Shown here in pieces: positions 35,520 through 43,918 of a stretch of 64,000 nt of DNA. The notes under the pieces were generated by a model, which did no database searches, was not told the DNA's origin, and was given only the letters and a program-made list of their open reading frames with translations. Where the stretch lies: NCBI RefSeq assembly GCF_000337175.1, contig NZ_AOIJ01000030.1, forward strand, positions 140,441 to 204,440. Reading direction: 5' to 3'. Made by a program: the position numbers and the translations under genes. The first letter of the stretch is position 1; each line of letters opens with the position of its first letter. Source of the stretch: Natrinema gari JCM 14663. GTDB taxonomy: Archaea; Halobacteriota; Halobacteria; Halobacteriales; Natrialbaceae.

Positions 35520-35692
35520 TTACTCTCGTGCTCTTCTCCAACCCAGATACAGTTACCGGTGTGACCAATCCAGATATTGAGTCCGTCACGATAGTCTCTT
35601 TCCGGGAATATTGCGAAACGGCCGTCCGGCATCGGCGGCGGATCGGGCTCATCACATTCGAGTGAATGACCACTATCGTCGCACGGACACAC
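35393..35692 (-). CDS. Cys/Trp-containing ORF of up to 100 residues, possibly frameshifted into the next ORF
   Basis: The first 60 residues look protein-like (CPCDDSGHSLECDEPDPP, GRFAIFPERDYRDGLNIW, GHTGNCIWVGEEHESKW), but after that the frame becomes shadow while the 63-residue ORF (35328-35519) becomes protein-like. A one-base frameshift near 35520 would fuse the two into one protein of about 120 residues. The start shown is GTG 35692; a TATA-like TTATAAC at 35695-35701 makes the in-frame ATG 35632 more likely. This may therefore be one broken gene or two overlapping small genes. Confidence 0.4.
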   Translation of the reverse strand: MCPCDDSGHSLECDEPDPPPMPDGRFAIFPERDYRDGLNIWIGHTGNCIWVGEEHESKWCTPSADRGMALRVCPLSGMRSKTQSIGPQMQPELQFQESW

Positions 35693-35913
35693 CAGTTATA
35701 ACCGACCATCACGTTCTCCGTCGTTACGCGCACCGTGTTTCAGTTCTCGTCAAAACCGACAGATCGCTTTAGGGTCTGCCCATCTTCTGGTTTGTGTGAG
35801 TGATGACTAACGGCGCAGTTACGACGATTGCACCTCGGGAATATCCCCCTACGCTCGGTATATCCGTTACTGGTGACCGTACTGAGCGAACGCGAGCAGC
35901 TCAGATGTAGCGT

Positions 35914-37011
35914 TCAGCTCCGCTCTTCCTCGGAGAATCGCCACGGGCTCTCGACATCCGTCGCCGCCTCGTCCCTCGAGAGCGGGACATTGTGATACAG
36001 TTGCTCGAGGTGGTCCATGGTGTAGCCGACCGAGTAGCGCTCGACGGCCGCTCTGGTCTCGCGGTCGGTCGCCAGACAGGTCTCGATGGCCTCGACCATC
36101 GAATCGAGATCGCCGTACGCGAAGCGCTCGCCGTTGTCGGGACCGATCGTCCGGTCGAACGGCGGCGCGTCGGTAGCCGCGACGGGCGTCCCGCAGGCGT
36201 TCGCCTCGAGCGTCGAGAGCCCGAGGGTATCGGCGGTCGAGGCGGTGACGAAGGTGTCGATCGAGGAGTAAAAGGTCGGCAGCTCCTCGCGGGGGAGGAA
36301 GTCCCGGAATTCGACGTTGTCCGGTGCTGCCCGCTCGAGGGAGTCGCGGTACGGGCCCTCGCCGACGATGACGAAATCGTACGCCGGTAGCGCTTCGGCG
36401 GCCCGGAGGATCTCGTTGACGTTTTTCTCCATGCTGAGTCGGCCGCTGTAGCCGATGACGGTCCGATCAGGATACCAGTCCGCCGCGGTGGGCTGGAAGA
36501 AGTCCATATCGATCCCGACCGGGAGCTGGACGTGTTCGACATCGCGCTCGATCCGCTCCGTCGACGCGGTCACGACGTCGAAGCTCCTGAGGAAGGCGTT
36601 CTCGCCGGGCACGTACAGCTTCGAGAGCAGCCCCGCGATCGACTCGAGTTTGATGCTCTGGTGGAAGTACTCCTCGAGAGGCGTGTGATGCGTGTAGATC
36701 GTCGGTAGATCGTGTTTCCAGGCGTAGTACCGGCCGAGGATACCGATCGGTGCGGGGCCGTGACAGTGAACGACGTCGAGGTCGGGGAGCGTCGATGCCC
36801 GTCTGGCGAGCGGGATTCGGTAGCCGGCGTAGAACGGGTTCGGCAGCGATCTGACGGGGAACTCGCGATCACCGGGCTCGTAGTCGCCGTCCGGATAGAT
36901 GACGGACACCTCGTGGCCCTTGCGTTCTAACTCCTCGCGCCAGAGTTTGATCGTATACGTTACGCCGTCTATCTCGGGAAAATAGCTGTCGGTAAAGAAT
37001 CCGATTTTCAT
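35914..37011 (-). CDS. Glycosyltransferase family 4 protein
   Basis: The 365-residue protein is a GT-B glycosyltransferase. It starts MKIGFFTDSYFPEIDGVTYT, the donor/acceptor loop of GT4 enzymes such as alpha-mannosyl or phosphatidyl-inositol type transferases. The C-terminal nucleotide-sugar site reads VIGYSGRLSMEKNVNEIL, FVIVGEGPYRDSLERA and TASTADTLGLSTLEANACGT (E-x7-E type). It acts on lipid or glycan acceptors at the inner face of the membrane. Its ATG directly follows the TGA of the next glycosyltransferase (zero gap), so the two are one operon. Confidence 0.93.
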   Translation of the reverse strand: MKIGFFTDSYFPEIDGVTYTIKLWREELERKGHEVSVIYPDGDYEPGDREFPVRSLPNPFYAGYRIPLARRASTLPDLDVVHCHGPAPIGILGRYYAWKHDLPTIYTHHTPLEEYFHQSIKLESIAGLLSKLYVPGENAFLRSFDVVTASTERIERDVEHVQLPVGIDMDFFQPTAADWYPDRTVIGYSGRLSMEKNVNEILRAAEALPAYDFVIVGEGPYRDSLERAAPDNVEFRDFLPREELPTFYSSIDTFVTASTADTLGLSTLEANACGTPVAATDAPPFDRTIGPDNGERFAYGDLDSMVEAIETCLATDRETRAAVERYSVGYTMDHLEQLYHNVPLSRDEAATDVESPWRFSEEERS

Positions 37012-37995
37012 TCAGCACACCTCGTCGTACAGCGACTGATATCGGTTCGCGACCGTCGACAGCGAGAACGCCTCGCTGCGGCGGGCGGCGTTCGTTCCGA
37101 GCCGGTTCCGGAGCGTCGGCTCTTTGAGTCGCTCGAGCGCAGCCGCGAACCCGTCTACGCCCGCGTCGGCAACCTTCAGACAGTCCTCGCCGTCCTCGAG
37201 CCACGAGAACGTCTCGATATCCCGGACGAGGAGTGGTTTCCCGGCAGTCATCGCCTCCAGCAGCGCGATCCCCTCGTTTTCCTCGTGGGTCGGGAAACAG
37301 AAGATGTCGCCCGCCGCGTACGCACCGCGGATGTCGTCGACGAAGCCGGTGAACGTACAGTTGTCAGGGGCGTCCTCGATCAGGCGCGTCGTCTCCCGTC
37401 CCTTCAGGGAGAGGTCCAGCGGGCCGAACCACGCGAAGTCGAGGGCCGGCAGCCGACGCGCCAGTTCGACGAACGTCTCGAGGCCCTTGCGCTTGATCAC
37501 GTGGCCGACGAGGAAGACGGTCGGCGGGCTGAGATCGTACCGATCGCGGTACTCGGCCTCGAGCGACTCGAACCCCGCGAGTTTCGCTCGATCGACGCCG
37601 TTCGAGATGACCGTCGTCGGCATGTCGGTGTAGGTTTCGATGAGGTCCCGGTTGTACTCCGACGGACAGACCAGCGCGTCGGCCAGCCCGTAGGCCCACC
37701 GGAGGTAGGGTGACAGCGGTTTCGCGAGGGCGTTGGTAAATCGGAAGCTGTCCCCGAAGTCCTCCGCGGTCACGTGTGTGTTCGCGACGACGGGCACGCC
37801 CAGTGACCGGGCCCGCTTTGCGTACCAGACCGAGCGCGGCCCCATGAGATTACAGTGGAACACGTCGGCGTCGAGCGTCGGCTCGACCGTATACTCGAGG
37901 TCCAGTCGATCCAGCATCTTCCGCTGGTGGACGACGGACTCGTGAATGCCGCCGGTGACGTGGTCCTCGAACTCGAAGTAGTGGCTGATCTTCAT
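37012..37995 (-). CDS. Glycosyltransferase family 4 protein
   Basis: The 327-residue protein starts MKISHYFEFEDHVTGGIHES, with a C-terminal GT4 half: FLVGHVIKRKGLETFVELAR, FAWFGPLDLSLKGRETTRLI, and the conserved THEENEGIALLEAMTAGKPL (E-x7-E motif). The two acidic residues and K/R of the donor site are present. Together with the downstream GT4 gene and the alkaline-phosphatase-superfamily genes upstream (38088, 39078), it suggests a lipid-linked or surface glycan pathway. Confidence 0.92.
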   Translation of the reverse strand: MKISHYFEFEDHVTGGIHESVVHQRKMLDRLDLEYTVEPTLDADVFHCNLMGPRSVWYAKRARSLGVPVVANTHVTAEDFGDSFRFTNALAKPLSPYLRWAYGLADALVCPSEYNRDLIETYTDMPTTVISNGVDRAKLAGFESLEAEYRDRYDLSPPTVFLVGHVIKRKGLETFVELARRLPALDFAWFGPLDLSLKGRETTRLIEDAPDNCTFTGFVDDIRGAYAAGDIFCFPTHEENEGIALLEAMTAGKPLLVRDIETFSWLEDGEDCLKVADAGVDGFAAALERLKEPTLRNRLGTNAARRSEAFSLSTVANRYQSLYDEVC

Positions 37996-38087
37996 CCCGG
38001 ATCCCCTGTCTGAACGCGATTACCGCCCGATGCGCGAGCGTTTCGGTCCGAACCGGCGGTCGCGTGCGCCGTCCGACCGCGCGGGAC

Positions 38088-38954
38088 TCACTCGACTTCG
38101 AGCCACGGCACCTCCATCAGCGGCGGAATGTGCGTTTCGATGTGGTGTTCCCAGACGCCCTCTTCGCCGAAGGCCTCGCCGTGGTCGGCGGTCACGACGA
38201 CGCGCCCGTCCAGTTCCTCGACCAGGTCGGCGACGGACTCGAGTGCGATCCGGAGGTTCTCCTCGTAGAGCTCCAGTGCCGCCTCTCGCGTGCCGTTCTT
38301 GACGAGGTCGGTCGGATCGAGTTCGAGCCACAGGCCCGCCTTCTGGGCAAGTTCACTCCCCTCGAGCGTGGTCTCGACTTTCGGCCGGATCGAGTCGCCG
38401 AGCGACGAGAGCGCACCACCATCGTCGCCGCCGTCCGTTCCCTTCTCGGCTGCCTCCTGTTTGCGGATCCCCTTCTGGATCTGTTTGAGTTTCTGTCCTT
38501 TCCCACGGGAGAGGTAGGGAGCGTGTGGCTGCATGTAGTGCAGCACCGTCCGTTCGGCCTCCGCGACGGCCTCGCGGTTGTTTCGGAACGCCTCCGCGAG
38601 GCTCTCGGGCGGGACCGTTCCGAGGTCGTCGTCCCACCCGGACTTCCAGACGTCGAAGACGTCGCTGATGTGCTCCGCCGCCGACCACTCGTAGTCACAA
38701 CTCGCCCCCCACTTGAGTTCGTTCAGCGGAATTCCGAGATCGTTGATAAAGGGATTCCCCGAGAAGTACGCGATATCGTGCTCGCCGGTAAAAGTCCGAT
38801 ACGCCCACTCCGGCGTCGAGGACCCCGTACTCCAGCGCTTCTCCAAGGTTCCGTCGAGATACTCGTCGTACACCGCACTGAACACGTCGTATCGACACGC
38901 ATCCAGCACCAGACAATAATCCCACTCCGACTCGAGGAAGTGCTGGTCGTCCAT
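38088..38954 (-). CDS. Alkaline phosphatase superfamily (sulfatase-like) protein
   Basis: The 288-residue protein begins MDDQHFLESEWDYCLVLDAC, where VLDACR supplies the first metal Asp of the superfamily. The nucleophile region is WSTGSSTPEWAYRTFTG (Thr or Ser), and the second metal site is VVTADHGEAFGEEG with HHIETHIPPL. It is shorter than typical sulfatases. The family suggests cleavage or transfer of a phosphate/sulfate ester. A charged, coiled middle (about 140-190) links the two parts. It sits between glycosyltransferases and a second such enzyme, all minus strand. Confidence 0.85.
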   Translation of the reverse strand: MDDQHFLESEWDYCLVLDACRYDVFSAVYDEYLDGTLEKRWSTGSSTPEWAYRTFTGEHDIAYFSGNPFINDLGIPLNELKWGASCDYEWSAAEHISDVFDVWKSGWDDDLGTVPPESLAEAFRNNREAVAEAERTVLHYMQPHAPYLSRGKGQKLKQIQKGIRKQEAAEKGTDGGDDGGALSSLGDSIRPKVETTLEGSELAQKAGLWLELDPTDLVKNGTREAALELYEENLRIALESVADLVEELDGRVVVTADHGEAFGEEGVWEHHIETHIPPLMEVPWLEVE

Positions 38955-39077
38955 CCGTTGTGGCTACCTTTCGATTCGACCCCTGTATTCTTATTGGTTC
39001 CTGAAAGTCACCGGTATCGCCCCAATCGGCCGATTTATCGGTTATTACCGCATCTCGCCGACGATCGATGCGGCGGT

Positions 39078-40754
39078 TCATTCGAGATAGCCGAGCTCGC
39101 GCAGCCGATCTCGAGTCGCCGCGTCGGCCTCGGCGAAGGCGTCCGACTCGCCGGCGGCTGGGTCGCTCGGAACGTCCCACCCGCCGCCGACGGCGTCCTC
39201 GAATCGGGCGAGCGCCCGTTCGGTTGCGGCGACGATATCGTCGTCAGACGGATCGATCGGCGACTCCTCGCGTGGATCGTCGTCGAGCCGATACCCTTCG
39301 TCCGCGACGAGATCGGCGCGGACGTACTTGGCGTCGGTGCTACGAGCGGCCCGGAACCGCGAGTAGGCCCGGTGGTCCGCCGGGAGCGTGATGCCGGCCT
39401 CGCTGGCTTTCTGCTTCAAGTGGTGGAGTTCGATGACCGGTCGGGCGTACTCCACGAACGCGTACTCGGTCCCGTCGTGGCCGTCGATGACGGCTCGCTG
39501 GCCCGGGTCCGGGTCCGCGACTTCGTCGAAGGCCCTGTACTCGCTCGAGAGCAGCGAGCGCGTCGAATCGCGTGCGACGGGGTCGTTTCCCGTCCCGGTC
39601 CCGGCGACCGCGGTGGGCTCGACGGCCAGCGCATCGAGCGTCGTGTGATAGAGATCGAGCAATTCGACGAGATCGTCGCGCCGCCCGGCTCCGAGGGCGG
39701 GATGTTTCACCAGCAGCGGGACGTTGATCAGGTCGTCGTAGAGGGCGAACTCGTGGCCGTAGAGGCCGTGTTCGCCGTGGAGTTCGCCGTGGTCCGAACA
39801 GACGATGACCGTCGTCTCCGCCCACCGGTCGGTCGCGCGCAGCCAGTCGAACAGGCGACCGAGTTCGGCGTCCATGTGGGCGATCTCGGCGTCGTACAGT
39901 CCGCGAATGGCCGCCCACTCCTCGTCGTCGATCTCCCGGACGCCGGCGTTGTACTCCTTCGAGTGCTGGCAGACGGCGTCCGGATCGACGCCGGGCGCGA
40001 ACGTCTCGCGATACGTCGCGGGCGGATAGTAGGGCAAATGCGCGTCCATCAGGTTGACGAACGCGAACCAGCCGCGGTCGCTCTCGCTGCCGTCGATGAA
40101 CGACATCGTCCGATCGATGACCGACGGCGTCTTCGTGTCGGCCCCGTCGCCGCTGGCCAGCCGCTCGTGGGCCATCGCCCCGAGCCTGACGAGCGTCGAC
40201 GCCAGCTCGCGCAGATAGTCGCTGTCGTTGACGACACGCCATGCGCCGGCCAGCGGCCCGGTGAGCACGTCTCGAGGGAGGACTTCGAAAAACGAGTCGT
40301 GTTCGTCGAACCCGTCAGTCAGCCCGGTGTAGGGCGTGATCCAGGCGTTCGAGGAGAAACACGCCGTTTCGTACCCCGCAGCCGACAGGGCCGACGCGAG
40401 AGTCGCGGCGTCGTCGAGGTACGGGCTCCCCTGATCGGCTCCGTGCTGGCTCGGATAGCGTCCGGTGAACAGCGAGGCGTGGACCGGCAACGTCCACGGT
40501 GCGGGCGCGACCGCCGACTCGAAGACGGTGCTCTCCGCGGCGAACCGGGACAGGACCGGCGTCGTCGCCCGGTCGTAGCCGTACGGACCGAGGTGATCCT
40601 TCCGGACCGTGTCCAAGACGACGAACAGAACGTTTGCTGGCGGCGTCTCGCCTCGCCTCGCGCGGCCCGCTGTGCGTCCTCGAGTCGTCGACCGCGAGTC
40701 CGCCCCGTGGCTGGCACGCGGAGACGACGCTACCGGGTGCGCGAAATCAGTCAT
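39078..40754 (-). CDS. Sulfatase/phosphotransferase-like alkaline phosphatase superfamily protein
   Basis: The 558-residue protein shows VLFVVLDTVRKDHLGPYGYD (metal Asp48), the nucleophile segment APWTLPVHASLFTGRYPSQH (Thr88), and VIVCSDHGELHGEHGLYGHE. Where type I sulfatases have the C/S-x-P-x-R formylglycine site, this has T-x-P-x-H, so formylglycine conversion is unlikely. It is nearer in this respect to phosphoglycerol/phosphoethanolamine transferases. Substrate unknown. The 915-residue ORF on the opposite strand is its shadow. Confidence 0.9.
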   Translation of the reverse strand: MTDFAHPVASSPRASHGADSRSTTRGRTAGRARRGETPPANVLFVVLDTVRKDHLGPYGYDRATTPVLSRFAAESTVFESAVAPAPWTLPVHASLFTGRYPSQHGADQGSPYLDDAATLASALSAAGYETACFSSNAWITPYTGLTDGFDEHDSFFEVLPRDVLTGPLAGAWRVVNDSDYLRELASTLVRLGAMAHERLASGDGADTKTPSVIDRTMSFIDGSESDRGWFAFVNLMDAHLPYYPPATYRETFAPGVDPDAVCQHSKEYNAGVREIDDEEWAAIRGLYDAEIAHMDAELGRLFDWLRATDRWAETTVIVCSDHGELHGEHGLYGHEFALYDDLINVPLLVKHPALGAGRRDDLVELLDLYHTTLDALAVEPTAVAGTGTGNDPVARDSTRSLLSSEYRAFDEVADPDPGQRAVIDGHDGTEYAFVEYARPVIELHHLKQKASEAGITLPADHRAYSRFRAARSTDAKYVRADLVADEGYRLDDDPREESPIDPSDDDIVAATERALARFEDAVGGGWDVPSDPAAGESDAFAEADAATRDRLRELGYLE

Positions 40755-41016
40755 CGGACCACTGGGCCACTTGGCGGGTCGGTAATTTGTTATAGAGCAA
40801 ATACAGCGTGAAAACCGCTTGTACTCCGTCGTAATAGGGTATTGAGCCGTAGCGGTCGCCGTCGATCCACTGCCCGATTGCCAGCCAATCCCGGATTACA
40901 ACCGTTCCGAAGCGACCGCTGGCGTCGGAGCGAGTTCGACCGAGCGTCCGTCATCCGACCGACAAACGATTGACACCGATCAGACGTTTCAAGTCGGACG
41001 ACGATCCATATCGGCT

Positions 41017-42036
41017 ATGGACGAGCGAAACCGGCGCGCGTTTCTCATCGGCGTTTTCGGAGCGATCGCGCTCCTCGCCGTCCTGTTTTTCGTCGTTGGT
41101 GCGCGCCCGATTCTCGACTCGTTGCTCTCGGCCGACCCCGTCCTCGTCGCGGCGACGTTCGGCCTCGCGATCTGTTGGCTCGCCGCCTGGAGCCTGATGC
41201 TTCGAACCGTCCTCGCGACGCTCGGCGTCGAGATACCGCTCGTCAAGTCGTTTTTCGTCTACGCCGGGGCCGTCTTCGCCAACAACGTCACCCCGTTCGG
41301 CCAGGCCGGGGGCGAACCGGTCGCGGCGCTGCTCATCTCCCGGGTCTCCGACTCGCGCTACGAAACCGGGCTCGTCGGCATCGCCAGCGTCGACGTCCTC
41401 AACGTCATCCCGTCGATCTCGCTCGTCTTCGTCGGCGTCGGGTACTACGCGACCACCGCCGCCGTCGATGACCGCCTCGAGACGGCCGTCGGGTCGGCCG
41501 TCGTGTTGCTCAGTGCCATCACGATCGTGATGGTGCTCGTCTGGCGGTCCCGGGAGACGATCATCGAGCGACTTCCGGCCATCATCGCGCCCCGCATCGG
41601 GCGACTCGGCCTCGAACGATTCGATTCCGAGACGCTCGAGGACGACCTGACGGACCGAATGGGGCGGTTCTTCGAGAACATCGAGCGGATCGCGACGAAC
41701 CGATGGCGTCTCGGCGTGATCATCGGACTCTCGCTGTGTGGGTGGCTCTTCCAGGCCGCGGCGCTGCTGGCGGCGTTTGCCGCCTTAGGGCACAGCGTTC
41801 CGGTGTACGTCCTGCTGTTCGCGATTCCGCTCGCGAACATCGCCGGTGCGGCCCCGCTCCCGGGCGGCCTCGGTGGGATCGAGGCCGCGTTCGTCACGCT
41901 GCTGGTCCCGACGACGGGTGTCGCGGCGTCGGTCGTCACGGCGGCCGTCCTACTCTTCAGGGGCGCGTTCTACTGGCTGCCGATCCTCATCGGCGGCGCG
42001 TCCGTGTCCGCGTTCGGCATTCGGACCGTCACCTGA
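41017..42036 (+). CDS. UPF0104/lysylphosphatidylglycerol-synthase-like flippase domain protein
   Basis: The 339-residue polytopic protein has about eight TM segments, opening with RAFLIGVFGAIALLAVLFFV, and the family signature FVYAGAVFANNVTPFGQAGG then EPVAALLIS, and AAPLPGGLGGIEAAFVTLLV. Members (COG0392) are the membrane part of LPG synthase/AglD-type proteins and act in lipid or glycan translocation or transfer. It is divergent from the sulfatase-like genes, supporting an envelope role for the region. Confidence 0.88.
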   Translation: MDERNRRAFLIGVFGAIALLAVLFFVVGARPILDSLLSADPVLVAATFGLAICWLAAWSLMLRTVLATLGVEIPLVKSFFVYAGAVFANNVTPFGQAGGEPVAALLISRVSDSRYETGLVGIASVDVLNVIPSISLVFVGVGYYATTAAVDDRLETAVGSAVVLLSAITIVMVLVWRSRETIIERLPAIIAPRIGRLGLERFDSETLEDDLTDRMGRFFENIERIATNRWRLGVIIGLSLCGWLFQAAALLAAFAALGHSVPVYVLLFAIPLANIAGAAPLPGGLGGIEAAFVTLLVPTTGVAASVVTAAVLLFRGAFYWLPILIGGASVSAFGIRTVT

Positions 42037-42093
42037 GCGGGCCGATCCGAGCAGTTAACCCGCCGGGACTCCGAAGACGAACGACCGACCGCG

Positions 42094-42606
42094 ATGTACC
42101 GGGACGGCCACGCCGGATTCAACGCGCTCCTGTACGCGCCCTTCCTCCCCGTGATCAGCACCGGCTACTCGCTCGAGATGGCGCTCTGGGGTGCGGTGCT
42201 GGCGCTCGCCGCGGCGACCCTGCCCGACTTCGATCAGGGACTTCCGTGGATCGATCACCGCGGGCCGACGCACACCGTCTGGTTCGCCCTCCTGGTCGGG
42301 CTGGGTGCCGGTGTGGGGACGGTGCTCGTCGCCCACACGGGGTTCGGTTCCGGGGGCTGGTTCGGCTTCGGGTTTGGATTCGTCGTGGGGACCTGCGGTA
42401 TCCTCGCCCATCTCGCGGGCGACATCGTGACGCCGATGGGAATCAGCCCGTTTGCGCCCGTCTCGCGGGTCCACGTGACCCTCGACTGGTTCAAATCGAA
42501 AAACGAGCGGATCAATCGGACGGTCCTACTCGCCGGCACGGTCGCGTTGCTCGTATCACTGCTTCTGGCGATCGGCGACCCCACAGCGGGTGCGCCGGCA
42601 GGCTGA
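42094..42606 (+). CDS. YdjM-like putative membrane metal hydrolase (paralog 2)
   Basis: The 170-residue protein has the motifs LPDFDQGLPWIDHRGPTHTV and GDIVTPMGISPFAPVSR of the YdjM family, with TM segments WFALLVGLGAGVGTVLVAH, GILAHL and a C-terminal LLVSLLLAIG. The starting ATG follows the previous gene by 57 bp in the same direction. It converges on paralog 3 with a 35-bp gap. Confidence 0.82.
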   Translation: MYRDGHAGFNALLYAPFLPVISTGYSLEMALWGAVLALAAATLPDFDQGLPWIDHRGPTHTVWFALLVGLGAGVGTVLVAHTGFGSGGWFGFGFGFVVGTCGILAHLAGDIVTPMGISPFAPVSRVHVTLDWFKSKNERINRTVLLAGTVALLVSLLLAIGDPTAGAPAG

Positions 42607-42641
42607 GCGACCGCGCGCTCGAGCGCCGGTTTCAAGTGCGG

Positions 42642-43106
42642 TTACGCGAGCCACGGGATGTCGTCGGTTCGGGACGCGAGGATGCCGATCGAGAGCGCCC
42701 AGAGCAGGACCGTCCCGATCGGCCCGTGTACGTCGAGCCCCGCGTTCCAACTCAGCCGCAGCGGGAACAGCCACGGCACGCCCATCGTCGAGAGCGAATC
42801 GATCACGAGGTGTGAGCCGAGCCCGAGGGCGACGGCGAGCGCGACCGATCGCCGTCGGGACACGACGTACGCTCCGCCGACGACCGCCAGCGCGAACAGC
42901 GGGGCGTGTGTGATGCCGCGGTGAACGAACGGCCACCCCCAGTCCGCCGGAAAGAGGAAGTCCGCGTCCGGCGCGAACCCGAATCCGAGGCCCAGCCACG
43001 CCCCCGTTCGCCGGTCGACGCTGGTGAAGCCACGAACGAGCGCGTAGCCGACGACTGCATGTGTGACGAACGCGACGGTGAGAAACGTTAGCCGCCCGAG
43101 GTCCAT
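42642..43106 (-). CDS. YdjM-like putative membrane metal hydrolase (paralog 3)
   Basis: The 154-residue protein has about five hydrophobic segments, FVTHAVVGYALVRGF, GFAPDADFLFPADWGWPFVH, RGITHAPLFALAVVGGAYVV and GLGSHLVIDSLSTMGVPWLF. The DADFL and HRGITHA motifs match the family metal residues. It is more divergent than the other two copies and has an extra N-terminal helix. It converges with paralog 2. Confidence 0.8.
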   Translation of the reverse strand: MDLGRLTFLTVAFVTHAVVGYALVRGFTSVDRRTGAWLGLGFGFAPDADFLFPADWGWPFVHRGITHAPLFALAVVGGAYVVSRRRSVALAVALGLGSHLVIDSLSTMGVPWLFPLRLSWNAGLDVHGPIGTVLLWALSIGILASRTDDIPWLA

Positions 43107-43264
43107 CGATGCCGCCCCCTACGCCCGTCCGTCAGGTATAGTTTGTGTCATTGATCGGAGTGTCATCGTCGCCGATCGAAGCGCGTCGATACGTACGCAG
43201 GTAGCAGGCGCAAGCCGATGCTTTCAGTGGTCGAGTGGTGTCAGATCCGAGACGAACGACTGGC

Positions 43265-43786
43265 ATGGTCCCGCTACAACTCACCGAGACACCGGACTGG
43301 CTCGAGTCGCTGTTCACGTCGAAGCTGGGGTTCGTGGTGCTGTTCGGGATCTGCATCCTCGAGGGCGCGATGTTGTTGCGGTTCATGCCGAGCGAACTCG
43401 TCGTCCCGGCTGCGCTGGCGCTGATCGGGTCGTCGATCGTCGAGGCCGTCGCGATCGTCGTCCTCGCGGTCGTTGGGACGACGATCGGACAACTCCTCCT
43501 GTTCGGGGTCGTCCGGCGGGCCGGCCGGGAGTACGCCCTCCGAACGCGCTGGGTCCCGATCACCGAGTCGCGACTCGAGCGGTTCGACGGCTGGTTCGAC
43601 CGCTGGGGGCCGCTGGCCGTGCCGGTGAGCAATACGTTGTTGTTCGTCCGGGGGCTGCTCACCGTCCCCGCCGGCCTCTCCGAGATGGACCGGCGCTCGT
43701 TTCTCGTGCTGTCGGCGGCCGGCTCGCTGTCGTTCCAGTCGATCCTCGCGGCCCTCTACCTGCTCGGCGGCTATCTCCTCGTTTGA
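43265..43786 (+). CDS. DedA-family membrane protein
   Basis: The 173-residue membrane protein reads WLESLFTSKLGFVVLFGICILEG, MPSELVVPAALALIGSS, TTIGQLLLFGVVRRAGREY and FDRWGPLAVPVSNTLLFVRG, LTVPAGLSEMDRRSFLVLS. The E-x-P and F/GR...R-x3-vPAG motifs are those of DedA/SNARE-associated proteins, lipid scramblases or flippases important for envelope homeostasis. ATG 43265 is chosen because the ten upstream residues are not protein-like. Confidence 0.87.
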   Translation: MVPLQLTETPDWLESLFTSKLGFVVLFGICILEGAMLLRFMPSELVVPAALALIGSSIVEAVAIVVLAVVGTTIGQLLLFGVVRRAGREYALRTRWVPITESRLERFDGWFDRWGPLAVPVSNTLLFVRGLLTVPAGLSEMDRRSFLVLSAAGSLSFQSILAALYLLGGYLLV

Positions 43787-43918
43787 CGGCATCGGGACCG
43801 CGTCTGCGAGCCTCGGCGGCCGACGACGGGACCGCGATTTCTCGAGGCCGGCGGGGGAGCGACCGAAACCGAACCGACAGAGAGCGGGCAGGAGAACGGA
43901 TTCGAACACTGTCGGTAG

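Noticed and set aside
35437-35733. 98-residue minus-strand ORF in a third frame of the orphan unit
   Set aside because: Its translation is Arg/Val/Ser-rich shadow; the other two frames are the protein-like ones.
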